Source: Haloferacaceae archaeon B1-Br10_E2g22 (GTDB taxonomy: Archaea; Halobacteriota; Halobacteria; Halobacteriales; Haloferacaceae). Taken from it: a DNA stretch of 32,775 nucleotides. The first letter of the stretch is position 1; each line of letters begins with the position of its first letter. Of the stretch, positions 23,613-30,018 are shown in pieces. The stretch is from the NCBI GenBank assembly GCA_001563795.1, contig LKML01000015.1, positions 1 to 32,775 on the forward strand. The letters are read 5' to 3'. The notes below the pieces were generated by a model that saw only the letters and a program-made list of their open reading frames with translations, was not told where the DNA came from and made no database searches. A program made the position numbers and the translations under genes.

Positions 23613-24728
23613 TTATACACTCTCTTCGGGAAGAATGTAACATTCGATACCGTCTTTTAGCACCGGAACAACCTCCGCTTTTGGGTTAAAAAACGCAGGT
23701 CGGCTGACTGTTTTGGCTTCATACGTCTCGGGGTCGAGAATCTGGACGGCATGGTCGTCTTCGACAGTGACGACTGTCGTCGGCTCAGCATCCTCGATGC
23801 GGCCGAGTTTCTGTACCTCGGGTGTCGTACCATCCTCGTGGCTGGCTTCGTACCGCTGGCCCGAGCGGAGACGTGTTCCCTTGAGCCGACCGTGAGCACT
23901 GGTTACAACCACCGGCCCGTCGTCGTCTTCGGGATCGACCACATCGCCCGGTGTGTATTTCGGGAGGCGGGCAACGAATGTCACTCGGTAGACCTCGTTT
24001 CCGTCACCGTCTTCGGTGACTAATGTCGGGTAGTCATCGACTGTGCCGCCGAAGTGATCCGTAATGCGGTTTGCTAACGTCTGGCCGAGTTTGTTTGTCG
24101 AGAGTTTGATATTCGGACCGGCCTCGTTTGATCTGTCAATAGAGCTGATGAATGCCTCGCGGTCGCCATCTTGCTCGCGGTCGGCGACGTAGCGTTCGAC
24201 CATCTCGATGGCTTTGTTGGCTTCGTCGGAACGAACCGGTCGATCCTCGGCCCGTAGTTGGAGGATACTCGCAAAGTAACCGCCAGCAATTCGCCCACAG
24301 CGGTCACAGACCTCTTTGGCGATCCGGACGGGCACAGTCACCTGTTCGGTCAGATGGGTTCCACGGACAACCCCTGAAAAGGTACAGTGCATTCGGATCG
24401 TCGTCTCGTCGACCTGTTCGGGTTCGACTCCCCATTCGACATCGTCGGCGTTGATGTGGATCGACAGCGCCTCACTGACGGCTTCGATTGCCACATCAGT
24501 GTAATCGACCGCTCCGAGATCGACCCACCGGTTGCCGCGTTCGACTGCACCACACCGTCCACAAACAGTAACATGCGCTCGCTCGGGTGCATCAATCAAC
24601 TCGAAATCCGCAAAATAACAGCGGTCGCAAAGAACTGCACTCCCGTCGCGTGGCTCGCCGGGTCGCTTTTCGACCCGTTCGTCTACCGGATCGCCACACC
24701 GGGGACAAAACTCACGTGAGTCGCTCAT
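23613..24728 (-). CDS. NMD3 family protein
   Basis: This is a 371-residue archaeal NMD3 homologue. In eukaryotes NMD3 is the adaptor for 60S ribosomal subunit export; in archaea a role in large-subunit assembly or ribosome binding is presumed. Zinc-binding pairs at C8/C11, C34/C37 and C56/C59 fit the family's N-terminal region, and a further CDRCGRIAGGYF follows later. The middle has the ELRAED- and KLSTNKLGQTLANRI-like core, and the C-terminal third is beta-rich (GDVVDPEDDDG...). TTTAAC lies 24-29 bases before the ATG. It is convergent with tfb across the structured spacer. Confidence 0.93.
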   Translation of the reverse strand: MSDSREFCPRCGDPVDERVEKRPGEPRDGSAVLCDRCYFADFELIDAPERAHVTVCGRCGAVERGNRWVDLGAVDYTDVAIEAVSEALSIHINADDVEWGVEPEQVDETTIRMHCTFSGVVRGTHLTEQVTVPVRIAKEVCDRCGRIAGGYFASILQLRAEDRPVRSDEANKAIEMVERYVADREQDGDREAFISSIDRSNEAGPNIKLSTNKLGQTLANRITDHFGGTVDDYPTLVTEDGDGNEVYRVTFVARLPKYTPGDVVDPEDDDGPVVVTSAHGRLKGTRLRSGQRYEASHEDGTTPEVQKLGRIEDAEPTTVVTVEDDHAVQILDPETYEAKTVSRPAFFNPKAEVVPVLKDGIECYILPEESV

Positions 24729-24751
24729 AATTGCTGTAGGATCGTCGGCTG

Positions 24752-24757
24752 GTTAAA
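24752..24757 (-). promoter_or_regulatory. TATA-like box for nmd3
   Basis: TTTAAC on the minus strand is separated from the ATG at 24728 by exactly 23 bases, the same box and spacing as htpX. Confidence 0.5.
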
Positions 24758-24796
24758 CAGCGCGACACAGGACGTCTCTGTGTGGTAGTGGCACAC

Positions 24797-25423
24797 TCAC
24801 CGCTCGAGAAGTCCGATAGCAGCGCTATCCGAGACCTGCCCGAAGTCCCGATAGTGGCTACCGACCGCACCGAACGGGTGTGGTTCTGCGACAGTCACGA
24901 TACGGTCGGCCTCGTCGCCGAGTGCCGAGCGTGCCGAGCGAGGAGCAACAGGTACCGCAAGAATGAGTTGCTGTGCATCGCTCGCCCGCAGTTGTCGGAG
25001 ACAGGCAATCGCTGTTGCGCCGGTAGCGATACCGTCATCGACGACCGCGACGTGCTTTCCTGAAACATCCGGCAGCGGCTCGCCACCGCGATAGTCGGCG
25101 ACTTTTTGTCTGGCAACGGCCGCTTCGCCCTCGAGTTCGCTGTCGATATACGACTGGCTGATATCGAGTTGGGCCAGTAGCTCGTCGTTGAGCCAGTGGC
25201 TGCCGTCGCCTGCCACCGCGCCGATGGCGAGTTCGGGATTTGAGGGAGCCCCGAGTTTCGAAGCGACAACGACATCTAACGGCACTCCCAGCCGGTCGGC
25301 AACGACTCGGCCAACCGGGAGCCCACCTCGAGGGATTGCACAGACGAGATCGACCGCAATGTCTTCGGCTTGCAATCGTTTAGCGAGTTGTTCGCCGGCA
25401 TCCGTGCGGTCTGTGAACTTCAT
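24797..25423 (-). CDS. phosphoribosyltransferase family protein
   Basis: This is a 208-residue protein with a type I phosphoribosyltransferase fold. The PRPP loop is HVAVVDDGIATGATAIACL, preceded by AIPRGGLPVGRVVADRLGVPLDVVVASK, which is the typical start of the group that includes predicted phosphoribosyltransferases with dienelactone-hydrolase-like partners. The C-terminus (GSHYRDFGQVSDSAAI) matches the same group. The base substrate is unknown. It is upstream of nmd3 on the same strand, with a 68-base gap. A TTCAAAG box lies about 21-27 bases before the ATG. Confidence 0.9.
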   Translation of the reverse strand: MKFTDRTDAGEQLAKRLQAEDIAVDLVCAIPRGGLPVGRVVADRLGVPLDVVVASKLGAPSNPELAIGAVAGDGSHWLNDELLAQLDISQSYIDSELEGEAAVARQKVADYRGGEPLPDVSGKHVAVVDDGIATGATAIACLRQLRASDAQQLILAVPVAPRSARSALGDEADRIVTVAEPHPFGAVGSHYRDFGQVSDSAAIGLLER

Positions 25424-25490
25424 AATTCCTCATACCGTGTTCGCTTTGAAGCGTCAAATATCCCTGGCTGCTTGGGATCGTTCGGTAGGG

Positions 25491-25496
25491 TTTAAC
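25491..25496 (+). promoter_or_regulatory. TATA-like box for htpX
   Basis: TTTAAC lies 29 to 24 bases before the htpX ATG at 25520, with 23 bases between. No Shine-Dalgarno is visible, consistent with a leaderless message. Confidence 0.5.
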
Positions 25497-25519
25497 GGAT
25501 CGAACAACTATGTGTAGAT

Positions 25520-26392
25520 ATGAACTGGTCGAAAGATCGAGGGCTACAGGGACGCATGGTACTGACCGGGTTCCTGCTGTTCGCCCTGTATATCGTTTTT
25601 ATTGGGTTTCTCGTAGCGTTCACAAACGCCGGAATGATCACCGTCATCATCATGATGGGTGCGTTCTCGTTTGTCCAGTACTACTTCAGCGACAAAATGG
25701 CCCTCTACAGCATGGGCGCGAACGTCGTCGACGAAAGCGAAGCACCAGAACTCCACCGGACTGTCGAGCGACTCTCCCAACAGGCTGATCTCCCGAAGCC
25801 ACAGATCGCTATTGCTGATTCCCAAGTGCCGAATGCGTTTGCGACCGGCCGGAATCAAAAGAACGCAACAGTCGCAGTCACCAGCGGTTTGATGCGAACG
25901 CTCAATCAACAAGAACTCGAGGGCGTCATCGCTCACGAGCTGGCCCACATCAAAAACCGTGATGTGATGGTGATGACGATTGCATCGTTCCTCTCGACGC
26001 TTGCGTTCATTGTCGTCCGCTGGGGCTGGCTGTTCAGCGGCGACGGCCGGAACCAGGCACCCGTCTACGTCGCCATTTTGGCCTCGCTTGTCGTCTGGGT
26101 GATTTCGTTCTTCCTCATCCGCGCGCTCAGCCGCTACCGTGAGTATTCGGCAGACCGTGGAGCGGCCTCGATTACGGGTAACCCTGCGGCGCTCGCCTCG
26201 GCGCTGATGTCGATCAGTGGCCGGATGGATAAGGTGCCCAAAGAAGACCTCCGAGATCAGGCCGAGATGAACGCCTTCTTTATCATCCCGATTCGGTCGG
26301 GATTCATCGGCAAACTTGCCAGTACTCACCCCTCGACTGAAAAACGAATCGAGAAACTCCGCGAGTTGGAACGCGAGCAAGCACAGTCCTGA
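25520..26392 (+). CDS. htpX: zinc metalloprotease HtpX
   Basis: HtpX is an M48 membrane protease that removes damaged membrane proteins. The 290-residue protein has two N-terminal membrane helices (VLTGFLLFALYIVFIGFLVAF and ITVIIMMGAFSFVQYYF), the active site H139-E140-x-x-H143 in VIAHELAHIKN, two further helices, and REYSADRGAA with the third zinc ligand. The C-terminus STHPSTEKRIEKLREL is the usual ending. It contrasts with the HEXXH-less relative at 9,664. A small SHOCT-like gene follows on the same strand. Confidence 0.96.
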   Translation: MNWSKDRGLQGRMVLTGFLLFALYIVFIGFLVAFTNAGMITVIIMMGAFSFVQYYFSDKMALYSMGANVVDESEAPELHRTVERLSQQADLPKPQIAIADSQVPNAFATGRNQKNATVAVTSGLMRTLNQQELEGVIAHELAHIKNRDVMVMTIASFLSTLAFIVVRWGWLFSGDGRNQAPVYVAILASLVVWVISFFLIRALSRYREYSADRGAASITGNPAALASALMSISGRMDKVPKEDLRDQAEMNAFFIIPIRSGFIGKLASTHPSTEKRIEKLRELEREQAQS

Positions 26393-26459
26393 GGGTGTAA
26401 TTTATTTAATTGAGGCAAGCGCGTTTTTAAGATTTTTACTGCTGTTAATTGTCGTCTTT

Positions 26460-26702
26460 ATGACGTATCTTACGGCAGTCTCGGTGATTGACACCGACGA
26501 CAAACAGCCAGCGATGACCGATACAGCCGCTGAGGCGGTTACAGAACTCGAGTACCGCTACGTACAGGGTGAACGCTCCAACGAAGAGTTTGAACACCGC
26601 CTCGAGGACAGTCTCAAAACCAAAGACACAGCCGAACAACTCGATGGCAACTCGCCACTCACCGACCGGTGCCGACTCAAATGCGAAACGGAAACAAATT
26701 AG
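26460..26702 (+). CDS. small SHOCT-like protein
   Basis: This is an 80-residue acidic protein. The core ELEYRYVQGERSNEEFEHRL fits the SHOCT (short C-terminal) domain pattern, in which a helix with YxxGEIxxxEFExRL is repeated in oligomeric membrane-associated proteins. I chose the ATG at 26460. The frame is open upstream through a hydrophobic stretch (FLRFLLLLIVVF), which would add a membrane anchor but has no good start codon outside htpX. An internal ATG at 26514 gives a 62-residue form. The stop overlaps the stop of the convergent PhzF gene by four bases. Confidence 0.6.
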   Translation: MTYLTAVSVIDTDDKQPAMTDTAAEAVTELEYRYVQGERSNEEFEHRLEDSLKTKDTAEQLDGNSPLTDRCRLKCETETN

Positions 26703-27622
26703 GCCTCAATAATCCCGTCGTCCGCGTCCTCCGGAACCTCGAGTTCGCCCGTGAGACTCGTGACTGCCTGTCCGCCGATCCGGATGTCGCATCGCCCCTG
26801 GTCGTCCTGGCCCACTTGCACGTTCAGTAGTCCTGGGCGGTCGATGAAGTGGCCCTGCTCGAAAACCATCTGTTCAGGTGGATCGTCAAAGGCACCTGCG
26901 CCCACGTCGTGGAGATACGCCCCACAGGCACCGCTCGCGGTGCCCGTCACGGGGTCTTCGTCAACGCCGGCGGCGGGTGCGAACATACGAGCATGTAGCG
27001 TCGAATCGCCTCTCAGCGTATCGAACGTAAAGACGTAGATGCCGGCCACGTCGTGTTCTTCTGAGAGCGTCTTGATCGCATCCAAACTGGGCCGGATTGA
27101 ACCGAGTGACTCTAAAAAGTTGATCGGGACGAGTAAAAAAGCCAGTCCGGTCGACGCACGGGCGACAGGAAGATCAGCGCCCACGTCTTGAAGAGTCGCT
27201 TTGTCGACGCCGAGTGCGTCAGCCAGCCGACTGTAGGGGATCTCACGGGCCTCGACGGTTGGGAGATCCTGAGTCATCCAAACGGTTCCATTCTCGGTGA
27301 GTTCGACTTCGAGGACGCCAACGTTCGTCTCCAGTGTATGGGTTCCAATCTCGAGTTCGCCCTCTGTGTTGAGCCACGCATGCGCGGCGATGGTGGCATG
27401 TCCACAGAGTTCGACCTCCTGGGTCGGCGTAAAGTATCGAATGCGGCGGTCGGCCTCCCTCGAGTCAAACAGAAAGGCGGTCTCGCTCACCGACAACTCA
27501 CGGGCAATTGCCTGACACTGTTGATCCGAAAGTCCGTTGGCCTCGGGGATCACGCCGGCAGCGTTGCCGGCCAGCGGCTCGGTACTAAACGCATCGACGA
27601 GAGCCATCCGTCGTCTTGGCAT
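26699..27622 (-). CDS. PhzF family isomerase/epimerase-like protein
   Basis: This is a 307-residue protein of the PhzF family, related to diaminopimelate epimerase. The name comes from phenazine synthesis, but most homologues act elsewhere or are uncharacterised, so no phenazine pathway is implied. The N-terminus reads MALVDAFSTEPLAGNAAGV, with the catalytic-region ELSVSETAFLF (acidic residue at the expected position), ELCGHATIAAHAWLN, and the C-terminal half DEDPVTGTASGACGAYL. I chose the ATG at 27622 (MPRRRM...); the ATG at 27607 (MALVDAF) is also possible. CTTTTG lies about 25-30 bases upstream of 27622. Confidence 0.92.
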   Translation of the reverse strand: MPRRRMALVDAFSTEPLAGNAAGVIPEANGLSDQQCQAIARELSVSETAFLFDSREADRRIRYFTPTQEVELCGHATIAAHAWLNTEGELEIGTHTLETNVGVLEVELTENGTVWMTQDLPTVEAREIPYSRLADALGVDKATLQDVGADLPVARASTGLAFLLVPINFLESLGSIRPSLDAIKTLSEEHDVAGIYVFTFDTLRGDSTLHARMFAPAAGVDEDPVTGTASGACGAYLHDVGAGAFDDPPEQMVFEQGHFIDRPGLLNVQVGQDDQGRCDIRIGGQAVTSLTGELEVPEDADDGIIEA

Positions 27623-27692
27623 GGCCACAGAAAGCAACTACCACCTCAAAAGGGTTGGGTGGGCCGACAGCGAGCAGCGCACAGCAAAGATA

Positions 27693-28604
27693 CTATTCAG
27701 TATCGAACATGCCAGTCGAGACGTAGCGTTCGCCACTGTCCCAAAAGACAGTGATCACGAGCGGGTTGTCGAGGCCTGTTTCGACCAGACGCTCGGCCAC
27801 TCGCTTCGCGGCGAGGTTCGACGCGCCGCTGGATTGCCCGACGAAAATCCCTTCCTCGCGGGCGAGCCGCCGACATTCTGTTTCGGCTGCCTCGGCCGAA
27901 ACGACCTCGATGTCATCTAAGAGATCTGTATCCAAGTTCGGACTGATAAAGCCAGGGCCCATTCCCTGGAAGCTATCGCCAGTTGGTTCTTCACCGGAAA
28001 TAACGGCTGAGTCATCGGGTTCGACCGCGACGATCTGGATGTCGGGAAACTCCTCGACGAGCCGTCGACCAACGCCGGTGAGTGTTCCGCCGGTACCGAC
28101 ACCTGCAACCAGGGCGTCGATCGTCCGCTCGCCAGTCTGCTCGAGGATTTCGAGACCGGTAGTCTCGTAGTGGGATTGTGGATTGGCCTCGTTTTCGAAC
28201 TGCCGAAGCTGAACGTAACCTTCGGTTTCTTCGAGTTCGTCGGCTCGGTCTTTGGCATCCGAGATATCTCCTTCGATTAGTTCGAGTTCCGCGCCGTAGG
28301 CTTTCATAATCGATCGTCGTTCTGGGGATTTCGAGGCCGGCATCACGATCTGGACATCGTAGCCTTTGGCTGCCCCAACCATCGCAATGCCGATTCCGGT
28401 GTTGCCGCTTGTTGGCTCAACGATGGTATCGCCTGCAGTGAGTCGGCCATCTTTTTCGGCTCGTTCGATCATCCAGAGAGCGGGTCGATCCTTGGCAGAC
28501 CCGCCGGGGTTTCTCGATTCGAGTTTTGCTGCAATCGTTGATCCGCTTGGAGACTCAACGGCAACCAGCGGTGAACCGATCGTCTCGAGGATGCTGTCGT
28601 CCAT
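27693..28604 (-). CDS. PLP-dependent cysteine synthase family protein
   Basis: This is a 303-residue enzyme of the cysteine synthase/cystathionine beta-synthase family that uses pyridoxal phosphate to replace an activated serine side group, probably making cysteine from O-acetyl- or O-phosphoserine and sulfide. The PLP lysine is K38 in GGSAKDRPAL. PTSGNTGIGIAMVGAAKG at about 64-81 binds the substrate carboxylate, and GVGTGGTLTGVG binds phosphate. The C-terminus includes VGQSSGASNLAA. TTTAGG lies 23-28 bases before the ATG. cysK and cysM types cannot be distinguished reliably here. Confidence 0.93.
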   Translation of the reverse strand: MDDSILETIGSPLVAVESPSGSTIAAKLESRNPGGSAKDRPALWMIERAEKDGRLTAGDTIVEPTSGNTGIGIAMVGAAKGYDVQIVMPASKSPERRSIMKAYGAELELIEGDISDAKDRADELEETEGYVQLRQFENEANPQSHYETTGLEILEQTGERTIDALVAGVGTGGTLTGVGRRLVEEFPDIQIVAVEPDDSAVISGEEPTGDSFQGMGPGFISPNLDTDLLDDIEVVSAEAAETECRRLAREEGIFVGQSSGASNLAAKRVAERLVETGLDNPLVITVFWDSGERYVSTGMFDTE

Positions 28605-28709
28605 GCCAACAGGTTCCGACTAAGGGCCTAAACGCCTACCGGAGTCCGAAGACCGACACTCCGAACAGCCAGCCGAGGCGATTTTAATGGTTGATACCCA
28701 AACACTGGT

Positions 28710-29081
28710 ATGGAACTCGAGACCATGCAGCCCAGCGCCGATTTCGAGCCCGCCGGCTACGAACAGTCGATTGCCGCACTTGGCGAAAACGACTATGACT
28801 TTCACGTCTGGGGCGGCGACTGGTGTATCGACTGTCAACAACAACTTCCGGATTTCGGTGCTGCCCTCGAATCAGCCGGCGTCGACCGCGAGTCAGTACA
28901 CCACTATCCGGTCGAAAAACAAGAAGATGGCTCAAAAACCGGCCCTGGTGTCGAAGAATACGGAATAGAATACATTCCGACAGTCGTCGTCGAACACGAC
29001 GGCCAAGAGGTTGCTCGGTTCGTCGAATCCGAGAACCTCCCGATCGCGGCGTATCTCGGTAAAGAAATTTTGGCCCCCTGA
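28710..29081 (+). CDS. thioredoxin-like protein
   Basis: This is a 123-residue cytoplasmic thioredoxin-fold protein. The redox motif WCIDC gives C39 and C42, so the pair is CxxC with Ile-Asp between rather than the usual Gly-Pro. The cis-proline loop is present as EYIPTVVVEHDGQEVARF. There is no signal peptide. A TTTTAA box lies 23-28 bases before the ATG. It is the last recognisable core gene before the unfamiliar region at 29,100. Confidence 0.9.
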   Translation: MELETMQPSADFEPAGYEQSIAALGENDYDFHVWGGDWCIDCQQQLPDFGAALESAGVDRESVHHYPVEKQEDGSKTGPGVEEYGIEYIPTVVVEHDGQEVARFVESENLPIAAYLGKEILAP

Positions 29082-29126
29082 AGAAAACACTTAGTACGCC
29101 GCTATATTTGTTGGGCCAGACACTAC

Positions 29127-29726
29127 TTATCGAATCGCATCGTATAGGTCGTCGACTTTTGCTTCCAGTTCGTCAAGTTCTTCGGCGACTGTTATTGATT
29201 CATCAACGTATCTGCCGCCAGTAGCATTTCGTATCGTTGCCTCTACATCGTCGACTTCTTCGTCGACCCGGTCGTCTAACTCGCTGATGTCCTTTTTATT
29301 TTTAAGTACTTGTTCTTCTAACTTCCCCGCAGAATCGTACACCTCGAGATCGACATACTCCCAAAAGTCGTCGATTTCGTCTTCTGCTTCGGTAATGAAC
29401 TCACTTAGTGGATTAAATGTATCTGTCCACTCACCAGACTCTGAGTCGTATATGTGTAACGTCTGTCCATCAATATGGTCCGCATCCGATGGTGCGACGC
29501 CAATCAATGTGTCATACTCGTCGTAGGTTGGTAACTCAGATACCGAGTCGGCAAAGTGGATCGTGTTTTTATCAGCGTGCTCGAGGAGGTGATAGTACGA
29601 CTTTTGATATGCTTGTCCTTCCCTGGGAACGTCGATGTTCCGAATCGGTGTCTCCTCGACGCTAGCTTTTGCTATGGTGAGTCCGTCGTTTCGTTCTTCT
29701 TGTATTATTTCTATGTATTCAGCCAT
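29127..29726 (-). CDS. unknown protein with module shared with 30019 gene
   Basis: This is a 199-residue acidic protein with no recognised family. Residues 26-66 (TPIRNIDVPREGQAYQK...SELP) align without gaps to residues 10-50 of the divergent large protein, about 17 of 41 identical. A GVAP motif at 76-79 and LHIYD...W...PL at 90-107 also have counterparts. The layout of a LP-x-n-GVAP segment followed by a strand and Trp recalls phage tail-fibre head-binding modules; that is inference. Residues from about 110 onward are acidic, heptad-like coiled coil (AEDEIDDFWEYVDLEVY, KDISELDDRVDEEVDD). There is no signal peptide or membrane helix. TATATAATAA lies 20-29 bases before the ATG. Confidence 0.75.
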   Translation of the reverse strand: MAEYIEIIQEERNDGLTIAKASVEETPIRNIDVPREGQAYQKSYYHLLEHADKNTIHFADSVSELPTYDEYDTLIGVAPSDADHIDGQTLHIYDSESGEWTDTFNPLSEFITEAEDEIDDFWEYVDLEVYDSAGKLEEQVLKNKKDISELDDRVDEEVDDVEATIRNATGGRYVDESITVAEELDELEAKVDDLYDAIR

Positions 29727-29745
29727 ACGAGAGCCAAATTGGTGC

Positions 29746-29755
29746 TATATAATAA
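29746..29755 (-). promoter_or_regulatory. TATA box for the 199-aa gene
   Basis: The plus-strand bases TATATAATAA read TTATTATATA on the coding strand and lie 20 to 29 bases before the ATG at 29726. It is one of the strongest TATA-like stretches in the window and implies a leaderless message. Confidence 0.55.
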
Positions 29756-29785
29756 TTGTTTGGTAAGTAACGTTTGTTGAACAAT

Positions 29786-29871
29786 GTTGCCGAACGTTCA
29801 TGTGAGTTCGTTTCAGCCGACTTACTATGTTAATTTAGTTGACAGATATGGCCTAAACAGTGTTTGGCAAC
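29786..29871. repeat. near-perfect inverted repeat in divergent spacer
   Basis: GTTGCCGAAC at 29786-29795 is the reverse complement, with one mismatch, of GTTTGGCAAC at 29862-29871. A related direct copy, GTTTGGTAA, is at 29758-29766. The repeats lie between the divergent TATA boxes and could be an operator. A spacer of 66 bases makes a simple hairpin less likely. Confidence 0.3.
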
Positions 29872-29989
29872 CTAATACGGATTCATCATACGAATAGTGA
29901 TTTCCTATCAGTATTCCGTTAGTATTCTCGCGTTCCGACCAATGTGATTTGAGTCCGTGACTGGACAACATTCTAATTGATTCGAAGCG

Positions 29990-29997
29990 TTAATTAA
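29990..29997 (+). promoter_or_regulatory. TATA-like box for the large terminal gene
   Basis: TTAATTAA lies 29 to 22 bases before the ATG at 30019. Together with the box at 29746 it gives two divergent, probably leaderless, transcripts from one AT-rich spacer. Confidence 0.5.
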
Positions 29998-30018
29998 CAA
30001 TGATTGTAATTTCAGTTC

